Assembly: GCA_938041625.1 (NCBI GenBank)
Contig: CALISK010000159.1
Span: 1-47,404 of the forward strand
Direction of reading: 5' to 3'
DNA: 47,404 nucleotides
Source of the DNA: an uncultured Tenacibaculum sp.
GTDB lineage: Bacteria > Bacteroidota > Bacteroidia > Flavobacteriales > Flavobacteriaceae
The notes under the pieces were generated by a model. The model did no database searches. It was not told the DNA's origin and saw only the letters and a list, made by a program, of their open reading frames with translations. Both the position numbers and the translations under genes were made by a program. This document shows, piece by piece, positions 1 through 10,844 of the stretch (its first letter is position 1; each line of letters opens with the position of its first letter).

Positions 1-2
1 CG

Positions 3-560
3 CCAGTAGTAACAGGAAGCTTAATAACAATCACTGAAGAGGGGTGTGATGCAAGTGAAGCTCCTTTAGCAGTTACTAACATAGCAGGGATTATTGGGTT
101 AGGTGGAGTAACGGCGATATCAGATACCTGTGATGCGACATTAGTAGTAAAAAGCAATGATGTAAGTGCAGCCGGAACCTGTCCGAATATCTTAGTAATC
201 ACCAGAACTTATACGGTAACTGATGATTGTAATAATTCCACAGATATTGTACAAACGATCAATATAGATGACACTACAGATCCATCAGTGGCAGGGGCGC
301 TAAATTCGATTACCACAGAAGGTTGTGATGCGAGTGCAGTCCCAGCACCAGTAACGGATGTAGCAGGCTTAATAGGATTAGGCGGAGTTACAGAGATATT
401 AGATACATGTGATACTACTTTAGTGGTAACAAGCAGTGATGTAAGCGCATCGGGTACTTGTCCAAATATCTTAGTAATCACCAGAACTTATACGGTAACC
501 GATGATTGTTCAAACTCGACCGATATTGTACAAACAATCAATATAGAAGATACAACATCG
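3..560 (+). repeat. Two copies of a 279-bp (93-aa) tandem coding repeat; the array probably continues upstream of the window
   Basis: G-S-L at 15 and G-A-L at 294 are offset by 279 bp. The copies share EGCDAS..GLGGVT..DTCD.TLVV.S.DVSA.GTCPNILVITRTYTVTDDC.NSTDIVQTINI.DTT. Confidence 0.85.
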
Positions 561-1964
561 CCAGTAACTCCAATTTTATCGGATGTTACAATTGTATGTG
601 GAGCAATACCAGTATCTCCAGCAACAATGGATAATTGTACGGGTACTATAATTGGAACAACATTGACTAGTTTTCCTTTAGTTTCTGTAGGTTTAAATAT
701 TATTACATGGACTTTTGTAGATGATTGCGGAAATAATATCGATGTTAATCAAAACATTACAGTTGTTCTTCCTGCTTCTCCACCAGTTATTTCTGGTAAA
801 GGAGAAGTTTGTGTAGGAGAGAGTGTTAATTTAATGAGTGGAGTAGTAGGGACAAGTATTACATGGTTTTCTTCAGATATTACTGTTGCAACTATAGATA
901 ATAGTGGAGTTGTTACAGGAGTTAATTTTGGAACAACTACTATTACTTATGTAGTAACTGACAGTAATGGATGTGATTCCATGCCATCACCTAACTTTGT
1001 TATAACGGTTGGAACATTGACAGATTCTGATGGAGATGGATTGACCGATTGTGAAGAAATTGCAGGGATTGATGACCCTAGAACTTCAGGAGTGCCTAAT
1101 GGAGTTAGTGATCCAAATGACTCTTGTTCATTTACAGGAAATCCAGCAGCTGATGTTACAAATGTAATTTGGCAAGGGTCAGATTGTGATGGGGATGGAG
1201 TAAGCAATGGGAATGAGTTTATAGATGGAACAGATCCTTTTGATGGATGTTCATATAATACTTTAAATCAAATAATATCAAATGTAAGTAATAATTGGAA
1301 TGATTTAGACTGTGATGGAGATGGAGTTACAAATGGGGAAGAGATCCTAGATGGAACAAATCCTTTAGATGGATGTTCTTATGAAGTGTCTAATCAAGAT
1401 GTAAATATTGTAAGTGTAACTTGGGGTAATTTAGATTGTGATAATGATGGATTAAATAATGGCGACGAATTGAATAATAATACAGATCCATTTAATCCAG
1501 ATAGTGATGGAGATGGCCTTACAGATAACGAAGAAGTAACAGGTGTTGATGATCCAAGTACATCTATAGATCCAACAACATTTGTTGATGGACCTATATC
1601 AAATCCAAATGATCCATGTGATCCTATTAAAGGAACAGGTTGTATAGGGGACGATTGTTTGACTCCTTATAATTTGATGTCTCCATCTGATGGTAATACG
1701 GAAAACGATATTTTCTTTATTCGTTGTATTGATAACCCTGAATATGCGAATAATACTGTTGAAATTTTTAATAGATGGGGAAATACTGTATTTAAAATAA
1801 AAGGATATAGTAATATAGATTCAAGTAAGAGGTTTGAAGGGACTTCTAATGGGCGTGTAACTATTAGTATTGAAGCAAAATTACCAGTAGGGACCTATTA
1901 TTATGTTATTGATCCAGGTAATGGAGAAAAACCTAAAGGAGGTTGGCTATATATTAATAGGTAA
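3..1964 (+). CDS. T9SS type-B sorted (gliding motility-associated C-terminal domain) adhesin, 5'-truncated by window edge
   Basis: Reading frame is open from base 3, upstream of the GTG at 288 used in the ORF track. 93-aa repeats, DSDGDGLTDxEE-type Ca-binding repeats, and a C-terminal domain (NDIFFIRCIDN..VEIFNRWGNTVFK..LPVGTYYYVIDPGNGEKPKGGWLYINR) typical of TIGR04131/CHU_C. Confidence 0.85.
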   Translation, partial: PVVTGSLITITEEGCDASEAPLAVTNIAGIIGLGGVTAISDTCDATLVVKSNDVSAAGTCPNILVITRTYTVTDDCNNSTDIVQTINIDDTTDPSVAGALNSITTEGCDASAVPAPVTDVAGLIGLGGVTEILDTCDTTLVVTSSDVSASGTCPNILVITRTYTVTDDCSNSTDIVQTINIEDTTSPVTPILSDVTIVCGAIPVSPATMDNCTGTIIGTTLTSFPLVSVGLNIITWTFVDDCGNNIDVNQNITVVLPASPPVISGKGEVCVGESVNLMSGVVGTSITWFSSDITVATIDNSGVVTGVNFGTTTITYVVTDSNGCDSMPSPNFVITVGTLTDSDGDGLTDCEEIAGIDDPRTSGVPNGVSDPNDSCSFTGNPAADVTNVIWQGSDCDGDGVSNGNEFIDGTDPFDGCSYNTLNQIISNVSNNWNDLDCDGDGVTNGEEILDGTNPLDGCSYEVSNQDVNIVSVTWGNLDCDNDGLNNGDELNNNTDPFNPDSDGDGLTDNEEVTGVDDPSTSIDPTTFVDGPISNPNDPCDPIKGTGCIGDDCLTPYNLMSPSDGNTENDIFFIRCIDNPEYANNTVEIFNRWGNTVFKIKGYSNIDSSKRFEGTSNGRVTISIEAKLPVGTYYYVIDPGNGEKPKGGWLYINR

Positions 1965-1988
1965 AATGGTTGTAGATTTAGATAAAAT

Positions 1989-2040
1989 AATATCGAGAAC
2001 AAGAAATTATATATTAATTTAGTTCTCGATATTGTTTTTA
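1989..2040 (+). terminator. Intrinsic terminator after adhesin
   Basis: aatatcgagaac (1989-2000) / gttctcgatatt (2022-2033), followed by gttttta. Confidence 0.6.
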
Positions 2041-2141
2041 AATCCCCAATTGAATTGAATTTTTATATAAATTAGTTTTATTCTAATTATATAGTAAATT
2101 TAGATAAGATAATCATTGTATAAAATAAAGGATATAATATT

Positions 2142-3083
2142 ATGGATAAGATATTTAGATATAAAGCATTAGTTTTATTAGTTTTGCTGAATATGTATAG
2201 TTTTGTTTACTCCCAACAAGATCCCCAGTATACACAATATATGTATAATACAATGAGTGTTAATCCTGCATATGCTGGATCTAATGATCATACAGTTATT
2301 ACGGCATTAGGAAGAACACAATGGATTGGATTACAGGGAGCGCCTGATTCACAAACCTTGAGTTACGATACTCCTATAGGTTATAGTGGAGTAGGTCTAG
2401 GAATAAATTTAACGAATGATCGAATAGGTCCTTCAAACGAAATTTATTTAGATGCTAATATTTCTTATACAGTTAGAACAAGTGATGATGGTAATTTAGC
2501 TTTTGGATTAAAGTTAGGAGGACGTCATTTGGGGATTGATTGGAGTAAAGGAACGGCGCAACAGCAAGAACGTATTTTTGAAGGAAACATAAGCAAGTTT
2601 TTACCCACTATTGGAGCAGGGATTTATTATTATGAATCAAACTGGTATGCAGGATTGGCGATTCCTAATTTTTTAAAGACTGATCATTATGATGATACAC
2701 TAGCTACAGGTAGTTTTGGAAGCGGAGGTGTTGCAGATGAACGCTTACACTTTTTTGGTATTTTAGGATATGTTTTTGACTTAAGTGAAAGCGTTAAATT
2801 TAAACCAGCAGCTTTGGCTAAGGTTGTAAGTGGAGCACCTATTTCTGTTGATTTTTCAGCAAATTTTTTATTCAATGAGAAATTTGCAGCAGGATTGGCA
2901 TGGCGTTGGGATGATTCTATCAGTGCTTTATTAGGTTTTCAAGCGACCGATAATTTTAATATTGGATTCGCATATGATTTAACCACATCGAATTACAGTA
3001 ATTACAACTCAGGAACATATGAATTAATGTTACGCTGGGACATATTTAGAGAGAGTATAATGAAATCCCCTCGATTTTTTTAA
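2142..3083 (+). CDS. PorP/SprF family type IX secretion system membrane protein
   Basis: QQDPQYTQYMYNTMSVNPAYAGS N-terminal signature after a signal peptide; located directly downstream of a type-B adhesin. Confidence 0.9.
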   Translation: MDKIFRYKALVLLVLLNMYSFVYSQQDPQYTQYMYNTMSVNPAYAGSNDHTVITALGRTQWIGLQGAPDSQTLSYDTPIGYSGVGLGINLTNDRIGPSNEIYLDANISYTVRTSDDGNLAFGLKLGGRHLGIDWSKGTAQQQERIFEGNISKFLPTIGAGIYYYESNWYAGLAIPNFLKTDHYDDTLATGSFGSGGVADERLHFFGILGYVFDLSESVKFKPAALAKVVSGAPISVDFSANFLFNEKFAAGLAWRWDDSISALLGFQATDNFNIGFAYDLTTSNYSNYNSGTYELMLRWDIFRESIMKSPRFF

Positions 3084-3094
3084 ACTGATTATTC

Positions 3095-5233
3095 ATGAAG
3101 AGAATATTATTATTATTAATTTGTTTTATAGCCTTGAATTTTACAGGTTATAGTCAACGTAGGTATGCTGCGGATAGGTATTTTAAAGAATACGCCTATA
3201 AGAAATCAGCAGAGTTATATGAAATATTATATCAAAAAGGAGATAGTTCACAAATGGTGGTCAGTAGATTAGGAGATTCTCATTATTTTAATACGAATTT
3301 AGAAAAAGCAGAAAAGTGGTATGATTTATTATTTAATAAATATGAAAGGACTGTGTCTTCGGAACATATTTTTAGATATGCTCAAGTATTAAAGAGTAAT
3401 GGAAAAGTAAAAGAATCGGATAAATGGCTTCGTAGATTGAAAGATGTTAAAATAGATGATTCACGAGCTTTAGCTTTAGATAATAATTCAAACTACTTTG
3501 TAGAGTACAGTAATAAGAAGAAGACTTTTGTTAGTTTAAATAACTTATCGATCAATACAAAGTACTCAGATTTTGGAGGTTTTATTTATGGAAGTGAATT
3601 GTATTTTGCATCTACACGTCCTGAAGGCACTAAATATGATAAGAAATTATACAAATGGAATGATCAACCTTTTTTAAATATTTATACAGCAGAGGAAAAA
3701 TTTAGTAAGGAGTCTTTAACTCTAGATGTAGAAAAAGTAAAGCGTTTTTCGGATGTAAATACTCGCTATCATGAATCGAATGCAGTAATAACTTCTGATG
3801 GGAATACTATGTATTTTACAAGAGATAATTATGATGGGGAGAAATTGCGAAGAGATCCGAATCGAGTTACACATTTAAAGATTTATAAATCGGAATTTGA
3901 AGAAGGAAAATGGCAATTCAAAAAAGAACTACCTTTTAATAGTAATTTATATTCTTGTGGACATCCTGCATTGAGTTCAGATGAGAAGACGTTATATTTT
4001 GTATCAGATATGCCAGGAGGAATTGGAGCTACAGATATTTATAAGGTTTCTATCAATGAAGACAATACGTACAGTAAACCGGAAAACTTAGGGAATATGA
4101 TTAATACTGAAGGAAAAGAAATGTTTCCTTTTATAGATAATGATAATACACTTTATTTTTCATCAAATGGACATTTAGGGTTAGGAGCTTTAGATTTATT
4201 TGAATCCAAAATTTCAGGAAATAATTTTACCAAGCCAGTTAATTTAGGAAGTCCTATAAACGGGCCTTTAGATGATTTTAGTTTTGTGATTAGTGATGAT
4301 AAATCATACGGTTATTTTTCATCGAATAGAGAAGGCGGAAAAGGAGATGATGATATTTATAGTTTTGTTATTTATCGATGTAAAGAAGATGTAACAGGAG
4401 TTGTAACCGATGCAAGTACAGGAGCACCTATAGAAAAAGCAACAGTGAGATTAATTGATGAGAAAGGAGAGCCAATAGCTAATCAAGTAACAGGAGTAGA
4501 CGGGCGTTACACATTTAAAGATATTGCTTGTGAAAATAAATTTACAGTAACAGCTTCAAAAGATGATTACAGAAATGATCAAAAGATAGCAGCAACAGAA
4601 GATGTAGATAAGAAATCGATTCAAGCAGATTTAATTTTATCTTCACTGATTGTAGAAAGCCCAGAGGCAGCACAGATTGTAATCAATCCAATTTACTTTG
4701 ATTTTGATTTATATAATATTAGAGAAGATGCAGAGTATGAATTGGAACATATTGTTAGTGTGATGAGAAATCATCCGGAGATGACTATAAAAATAGAATC
4801 TCATACTGATAGTAGAGGAGCAAAGACCTATAATAGAACTTTATCTACAAACCGAGCAAAATCAACAAGAGATTATTTAATATCAAGAGGGGTTTCATCT
4901 ACTAGATTAGTAAGTGCTATAGGTTATGGAGAGGATCAATTATTGAATAATTGTAATGATGCAAACCAGAAGAAATGTACAGAGGAAGAACATCAAAGAA
5001 ATAGACGCTCTTATTTTTATATTGTAAAAGGAGATGGTAATGTAAAGTCAAGTGTAGGACAAATAGAGAAAGCAAATTATGAAAATGGTATGTCTGGTTA
5101 TTATATAGTGTCTTCTCAAGATACTTTATATAACATTTCTAAAAAATTTGATATAAGTATAGAAAAGTTAAAAACAATTAATGAATTAAAAACAAATACA
5201 ATAGTATTAGGTCAAAAATTAAAAGTTAATTAA
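3095..5233 (+). CDS. OmpA family protein with PD40-like repeats, carboxypeptidase-regulatory-like domain, OmpA domain and C-terminal LysM
   Basis: OmpA motif IYFDFDLYNIREDAEYELEHIVSVMRNHPEMTIKIESHTDSRG; LysM-like tail YYIVSSQDTLYNISKKFDISIEKLKTINELKTNTIVLGQKLKVN. Confidence 0.85.
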   Translation: MKRILLLLICFIALNFTGYSQRRYAADRYFKEYAYKKSAELYEILYQKGDSSQMVVSRLGDSHYFNTNLEKAEKWYDLLFNKYERTVSSEHIFRYAQVLKSNGKVKESDKWLRRLKDVKIDDSRALALDNNSNYFVEYSNKKKTFVSLNNLSINTKYSDFGGFIYGSELYFASTRPEGTKYDKKLYKWNDQPFLNIYTAEEKFSKESLTLDVEKVKRFSDVNTRYHESNAVITSDGNTMYFTRDNYDGEKLRRDPNRVTHLKIYKSEFEEGKWQFKKELPFNSNLYSCGHPALSSDEKTLYFVSDMPGGIGATDIYKVSINEDNTYSKPENLGNMINTEGKEMFPFIDNDNTLYFSSNGHLGLGALDLFESKISGNNFTKPVNLGSPINGPLDDFSFVISDDKSYGYFSSNREGGKGDDDIYSFVIYRCKEDVTGVVTDASTGAPIEKATVRLIDEKGEPIANQVTGVDGRYTFKDIACENKFTVTASKDDYRNDQKIAATEDVDKKSIQADLILSSLIVESPEAAQIVINPIYFDFDLYNIREDAEYELEHIVSVMRNHPEMTIKIESHTDSRGAKTYNRTLSTNRAKSTRDYLISRGVSSTRLVSAIGYGEDQLLNNCNDANQKKCTEEEHQRNRRSYFYIVKGDGNVKSSVGQIEKANYENGMSGYYIVSSQDTLYNISKKFDISIEKLKTINELKTNTIVLGQKLKVN

Positions 5234-5238
5234 GAGGT

Positions 5239-7347
5239 TTATTTAATTAAAGAAATAGCTTTGTTTACATCTTCTGTAGGTAATTTACAAGCTTTATTCA
5301 CGCAAACGTAAATGAATGTTTTATTATCAATAAATCTATTTTCTAATAAAGGTAAATTACTTTTTTTGGTACTTCCAGAAAGTAAATAATTAGGAATATA
5401 ATTATTTTGTAATTCTCTACTTTTAAGAAAAGCATTTTCACCACAAATAGCAATTTCATAAAAAGGGGAAGAATAATTTAAATAATTGTCTAACCAATTA
5501 GAATAAATGTGTGGATATTTTTCAATTTTAGGCATAAGATTATGTAGTATTTTTTTACTTAAATTTAAATAACTATTATTACTATAGTAATGACCTAAAT
5601 AGAATAAGTTTTTATTCATAACAGAATTAGATGATGGTATAACAATATCTTCAATATCTATATTTTTAGAAATTAAAGAAACATCATTTTTAGAAGTATA
5701 ATTAAAAATGTTTTGATCTTTTCTTAAAAAGTTATCTAAAGTAAATTCAGATAATTTGTTAGAATATGTTAACCATTTTTCATCTAAAGTAATTTGATAT
5801 AAAGAAATATAGCTATGAATTAATTGAGCATAATCCTCTAAATATCCTTTAATTTTTTTCTTTTTAACGTTAATACTTCTGTATACTTCCCAGTTTTCAG
5901 ATATCGCATTGTTTTTTAAAGCGATCGCACTTTCAATAGCTTTGACTTTAAATTTTTCATTTCCAAAAACTTTATAAGCATCTGTAAAAGCTTGTAATAA
6001 AAGAGCATTCCAAGAAGTTAAAATTTTATTGTCCAGCTCAGGTTTTTTTCTTTTTTTACGTTCATTTAGAAGAATACTTTTCCATGAGTTTACTTTCTTT
6101 TTAAAAGAATCTAGATTCAATTGATGTTTTTTTACAAAAACATTATCATTATATAACTTCACTAATGCATGCTTTCCTTCAACAGTTTTAATATTATCAA
6201 TTCCAAAATAATCATTAAAAAGAGGGTAATCTTTTTCATTAAATAATGATTCTAAATCTTTTCTATCCCATGTATAATAAGCACCTTCTTCGAGTTCATT
6301 GGTTTTATTAAAACTATCCGCATTTAAAGAAGAAAAATACAGACCATTATTGTAAAATTCGTTTTCAATAAAATTTAGAGTATTTATAACAGTTTCCTTG
6401 TATAATTTATTTTTACTTATTTGATATGCGTAAGAAAATAGAGAAACTAATTGAGCATTATCATATAACATTTTTTCAAAATGAGGTATTTGCCATTTGT
6501 TATCTATAGTATACCTAGCAAAGCCACCTTCTAGGTGATCATTTAAACCACCAAGAGCTATTTTATTTAAGGTTTTAAAGACAAAATGTAACAGTTTTTT
6601 GTTTTTTGTTTGGTAAGCATAACGTAATAAAAATTGATAACTGTTAGGCCTTGGAAATTGTTTTTCGCTTAAGAAACCTCCATTAACAGTATCTAGTTTT
6701 TGATTCCAGTTTAGGACAAGATCATTTATTTTTTTTGGAGTAAACTTTAAAGAATCATTATTGGTTGATATGTTTTGTAATGATATTAAGTCTTTGGTTA
6801 GTTGTTTTGCAAAATCATCTGTGTTTTTAGGATTTTCTGTATATATTTCATGAATGTTTTTTAAAGAAGTTAACCATTCTTCTTTGTTAAAATAGGTACC
6901 ACCCCATACCGGTTGCCCGTTTGGTAAGAGAACACAATTTAAGGGCCATCCACCATTACCAGTCATTACTTGTACAGCTGTTAAATAAGTTTTATCTACG
7001 TTAGGATGTTCTTCTCTATCCACTTTAATATTTATAAAGTGTTGATTCATGAAATTAGCTATCTCTTCATTTTCAAATGTTTCTTTTTCCATTACATGAC
7101 ACCAGTGGCATGAAGCATAACCAATAGATAATAAAACTAATTTTTTCTCTTTTTTAGCTTTTTCTAAATATTTTACATCCCAAGGATACCAGTTAACAGG
7201 GTTGTGTGCATGTTGTAATAAATATGGACTTGATTCATTTATTAACTGATTGGTAAATTTATGGTTATCATTTTTACATGACACTATTAGTATTACAGAT
7301 AAAATTATAAAAAAGATGTTTTTTTTTCGAATAGAAAATAACAGCAT
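5239..7347 (-). CDS. Thioredoxin domain (DUF255/YyaL-like) lipoprotein
   Basis: [58 protein letters not shown] motifs; lipobox-like VSCKN near the N-terminus. Confidence 0.9.
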   Translation of the reverse strand: MLLFSIRKKNIFFIILSVILIVSCKNDNHKFTNQLINESSPYLLQHAHNPVNWYPWDVKYLEKAKKEKKLVLLSIGYASCHWCHVMEKETFENEEIANFMNQHFINIKVDREEHPNVDKTYLTAVQVMTGNGGWPLNCVLLPNGQPVWGGTYFNKEEWLTSLKNIHEIYTENPKNTDDFAKQLTKDLISLQNISTNNDSLKFTPKKINDLVLNWNQKLDTVNGGFLSEKQFPRPNSYQFLLRYAYQTKNKKLLHFVFKTLNKIALGGLNDHLEGGFARYTIDNKWQIPHFEKMLYDNAQLVSLFSYAYQISKNKLYKETVINTLNFIENEFYNNGLYFSSLNADSFNKTNELEEGAYYTWDRKDLESLFNEKDYPLFNDYFGIDNIKTVEGKHALVKLYNDNVFVKKHQLNLDSFKKKVNSWKSILLNERKKRKKPELDNKILTSWNALLLQAFTDAYKVFGNEKFKVKAIESAIALKNNAISENWEVYRSINVKKKKIKGYLEDYAQLIHSYISLYQITLDEKWLTYSNKLSEFTLDNFLRKDQNIFNYTSKNDVSLISKNIDIEDIVIPSSNSVMNKNLFYLGHYYSNNSYLNLSKKILHNLMPKIEKYPHIYSNWLDNYLNYSSPFYEIAICGENAFLKSRELQNNYIPNYLLSGSTKKSNLPLLENRFIDNKTFIYVCVNKACKLPTEDVNKAISLIK

Positions 7348-7620
7348 GAATAAATGAATTAAATTACAAAAACTATTCTATTAAGGTGAAAGTAGTACTT
7401 TAGAATTGATTTAAGAAATTTTAATTTATCTATTAAAATACCATTTTCTTCAGTTTTAAAAGTTTTAAAAGCAGTTTTTAAATTGAAAAAAGAAAGCTTT
7501 TAGTCTATTCATCTACACATTCCTACTGTTTGTCGTTATATATGACACTTTAGACTAAAGAAAGATTAAACCGCTTATTTTAAAATTAAATTGCAGTTTA
7601 AAGCTACTAAAATATATACA

Positions 7621-8034
7621 ATGCAAAAAAAATTAACAATTTTGTTAATTGAAGATGATCAGATAGAAGTGATGAAGTTTAATAGAATCTTGTCTAAAAT
7701 AGATTCTAAACATCGTGTTATTGAGGCAAATAACGGAGAAGAAGCTTTGAGTATTTTAGAAAACAAGGATGATTTACCTAACCTGATATTACTCGATTTA
7801 AATATGCCTAAAATAAATGGGATTGAGTTTTTAAAGATATTAAAGAACGATGAAATCCTTAAATATTTACCAACAGTAGTTTTAACAACATCTAATAATC
7901 AAAAAGATATGTTAGAGTGTTATAAAATAGGTATTGCAGGCTACATGGTTAAGCCTTTAAAATATGAAGATTACCAAAGTAAACTTATTAAGGTACTTTC
8001 TTATTGGAGTGCTAACGAATTAATAACTGTCTAA
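7621..8034 (+). CDS. Single-domain response regulator (receiver, Rcp1-like)
   Basis: ILLIEDDQIEVMKFNRIL, LILLDLNMPKINGIEFL, VVLTTSNN, YMVKPL. ATG at 7621 preferred over the upstream TTG at 7591. Confidence 0.88.
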   Translation: MQKKLTILLIEDDQIEVMKFNRILSKIDSKHRVIEANNGEEALSILENKDDLPNLILLDLNMPKINGIEFLKILKNDEILKYLPTVVLTTSNNQKDMLECYKIGIAGYMVKPLKYEDYQSKLIKVLSYWSANELITV

Positions 8035-8134
8035 AATTTTTTTTACTACTTATTTATTTAGATTTTAACCCTCAAATTTCTTACCTTAAACTCATAAATT
8101 GAAGTAAAAGATATTTAGCTTTTATAATTATTCA

Positions 8135-10501
8135 ATGAAGAAATTTATGAGTGATATTGGAATAGAAGAATTAAAACATTCTCTTCAAGAAAAATTAAAA
8201 ACTTTAGAAACTTCTGAAGCTAAAATAATTGCGTTAGAAAAAACAATTCATAAACTTACTAGAGAAAATGAAGAGCTACAGAAAAGATGTCTTCAAAAAG
8301 AAGCTGAGTTAAAAGATGTTTTCGAAAATGTGAACGATGCATTTGTTTCTATAGATTTAAAAGGGAATGTGTTTAAGATGAATGATATAGCCTCTGATAT
8401 TTTTGGTTATAAATATGACGAAAAAAACTCTTTAAATTTAATGAAATTAGTACATCCAGATGATTTTGAGTATACTCAAAAAGTATTTGGAAAACTGGTA
8501 GAAGAAGGATCTTATTCGAAATATAGGTCTAGGATAATAACAAAAAGTGGGATAGTTAAAAAAATAGAAGTTAACTCTAGCTTATTGTTTGATAGTAATA
8601 AAAAAATAATAGGAGCACAAGGTATTGTTAGAGATATAACACAAGAAATTGCCGTTCAAAAACTTTTAGAAGCTCAAAAAAACCAATTAGATATTATTTT
8701 TAATAATTCACCTATTGGTATTACTTTATCAGAAGAAAAAGAAAATGATTTTGTATTTGTCAATAATTCACTAACTACAATGTTAGGGTATTCTTTAGCA
8801 GAACTAAAAAAGTTAAAGGTTACAGATTTTACACATCCAGAAGATAGAAAAAAATCAAATGAATTAAAAGAAAAACTATACAATGGTGAAATCGATAAAT
8901 TTAGTTTAGAAAAAAGGTATATTCAAAAAAGTGGAAATGTTTTATGGGCAAAAACAACCGTAAAAGCGATTAGAGATGAAAAAAGTAATATAAAATTTCA
9001 GGTAGCTACAGTAGAAGATATTACAGAAAATAAATTATCTAAAGAGAAATTGATAGAATCGGAAAATAGATTAACTTCTTTAATCTCTAAATTATATAGT
9101 GGTGTATTATTAGAAAATGAAAAAAGAGAAATTGTAATTTCTAATGAAAAATTTTGTGATCTATTCTCTATTAATATTCCACCAAGTAGTTTAAAAGAAA
9201 AGGATAGCACTAAGCTTTTTGAAGAATCTAAAATGATATTTGAAAATCCTGATTATTATATACTTAGAATAAAAAAATTAATAAAAGATAAAAAAGTTGT
9301 TTTAGGAGATGAATTAAGGTTGACGGATGGTAGAATATTAGAAAGAGATTATGTACCTATTTCTAAAGATAAAGAATATAAAGGGCATCTTTGGACTTAT
9401 AGAGATGTTACGTTATCAAGAAATTATAGAAAAAGTTTAGAGGCACATAAAAAAAGGTATAGTAATATTATCGCTAATTTACAATTAGGTTTAGTAGAGT
9501 TAGATAATCGTAATTTTATTCTATCTGCAAACAAAAGTTTTGTAAAAATGACAGGTTTTGAGGAAGATCAAATTATAGAAAAAGATATTCGAAACTTATT
9601 CAAAAAAGATAAAATTAAAGAGTTTATTCAAAAAAGAAGTATTAATAGGAAAAATCGTAGATCAGGTTCTTACGAGTTTAAATTTATTAACAATTTAAAT
9701 GAAGAAAAATCTTTATTAGTTAGTACAGCTCCTAATTTTAATATTAGAGGAGAGGTAATAGGCTCAATAGGAATTATACTAGATATAACCCATATAAAAA
9801 GTTTAGAATCTCAAAAAGAGGTATTATTAAAGAAACTTGAACAGAGAAATGTTGAGTTGGAAGAATATGCACATGTTGTATCTCATGATTTAAAATCGCC
9901 TTTACGAAGTATATCTGCATTAACAAGTTGGTTAAAAGAAGACTATGGAGATTCTTTAGGTGATGGAGGACTTAAGAATGTAGATTTAATACAAGAGGTT
10001 GTAGAAAAAATGGAACGTTTAATAAACGACATTTTAAATTACTCAAGTATTAATAATGATTCAGATACTACTGAAGAAGTGAATACTTACGAAGTTATAA
10101 CTGGAATTAAAAATTTAATATACACTCCTAAGCATGTAAAAATAAAGATTAATAAGAATTTGCCAATTATTAAAGCAAATAAAGTTCGAATACAACAACT
10201 TTTTCAAAATTTAATGAGCAATGCAGTTAATTATATTGATAAAAAAGAAGGGTTAGTAACCGTTAATTTTAAAGAGAAAAAAAAGGGATATGTCTTTAGT
10301 ATAAAAGATAATGGAATAGGAATACCAGAGGAGTATCATGCTAAGATTTTTGAAGTATTTCAATCATTAGGAACTCATAAAGATTCAACAGGAATAGGAT
10401 TATCTATTGTAAAAAAAATAGTAGACATGTACAATGGAAAAATATGGCTTGAAAGTGAAAAAGGAAAAGGAACGACTTTCTTTATAGAATTTAAAAAATA
10501 G
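8135..10501 (+). CDS. Multi-PAS sensor histidine kinase
   Basis: Repeated PAS/PAC motifs; H-box EEYAHVVSHDLKSPLRS; N, G1 and G2 boxes (NLMSNAVNYI, IKDNGIGIPEEY, GTHKDSTGIGLSIVKKIV). Confidence 0.92.
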   Translation: MKKFMSDIGIEELKHSLQEKLKTLETSEAKIIALEKTIHKLTRENEELQKRCLQKEAELKDVFENVNDAFVSIDLKGNVFKMNDIASDIFGYKYDEKNSLNLMKLVHPDDFEYTQKVFGKLVEEGSYSKYRSRIITKSGIVKKIEVNSSLLFDSNKKIIGAQGIVRDITQEIAVQKLLEAQKNQLDIIFNNSPIGITLSEEKENDFVFVNNSLTTMLGYSLAELKKLKVTDFTHPEDRKKSNELKEKLYNGEIDKFSLEKRYIQKSGNVLWAKTTVKAIRDEKSNIKFQVATVEDITENKLSKEKLIESENRLTSLISKLYSGVLLENEKREIVISNEKFCDLFSINIPPSSLKEKDSTKLFEESKMIFENPDYYILRIKKLIKDKKVVLGDELRLTDGRILERDYVPISKDKEYKGHLWTYRDVTLSRNYRKSLEAHKKRYSNIIANLQLGLVELDNRNFILSANKSFVKMTGFEEDQIIEKDIRNLFKKDKIKEFIQKRSINRKNRRSGSYEFKFINNLNEEKSLLVSTAPNFNIRGEVIGSIGIILDITHIKSLESQKEVLLKKLEQRNVELEEYAHVVSHDLKSPLRSISALTSWLKEDYGDSLGDGGLKNVDLIQEVVEKMERLINDILNYSSINNDSDTTEEVNTYEVITGIKNLIYTPKHVKIKINKNLPIIKANKVRIQQLFQNLMSNAVNYIDKKEGLVTVNFKEKKKGYVFSIKDNGIGIPEEYHAKIFEVFQSLGTHKDSTGIGLSIVKKIVDMYNGKIWLESEKGKGTTFFIEFKK

Positions 10502-10506
10502 TAATT

Positions 10507-10830
10507 ATGACCACCGAACAACCGAACTTAAATTACATAAAAGAATTATCTGGAGGAGATATTGAATTTGAAGAAAAAATGATTTCAATACTTAGAAAAG
10601 AGCTTCCAGAAGAAATTTTAGTATATAAAAAAGCTATAAAAAACGCAGATTTTAAAGAATCAGCAGAAATCGTTCATAAGATTAAACATAAAATTAGTAT
10701 TTTAGGCTTAGAAAAGTCATATGAATTTGCGGTTTCTCATGAAAAAGAACTCTTAGAAGAGCAGAAGGAGGGAAATGATAAGTTTATAGAATTATTAACT
10801 AGAATGTCTAATTTTTTAGACAAATTGTAA
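10507..10830 (+). CDS. Hpt domain phosphotransfer protein
   Basis: 107 aa; helical; ..KESAEIVHKIKHKISILGLEKSYEFA.. HPt-type H-x-x-K motif; follows the HK by 5 bp. Confidence 0.75.
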   Translation: MTTEQPNLNYIKELSGGDIEFEEKMISILRKELPEEILVYKKAIKNADFKESAEIVHKIKHKISILGLEKSYEFAVSHEKELLEEQKEGNDKFIELLTRMSNFLDKL

Positions 10831-10844
10831 AATTTTCAAGGTAC

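Noticed and set aside
947-1207. Minus-strand ORFs opposite the adhesin (209-481, 947-1207) and many other 60-100 aa antisense ORFs in the track
   Set aside because: They lie antisense to clearly coded genes, show no domain-like composition, and fit chance ORFs in repetitive or AT-rich coding DNA.
7497-7560. Palindromic CTTTAGACTAAAG and inverted tagtcta upstream of the response regulator as an operator
   Set aside because: Short AT-rich palindromes are expected by chance here and no matching regulator site is known to me.
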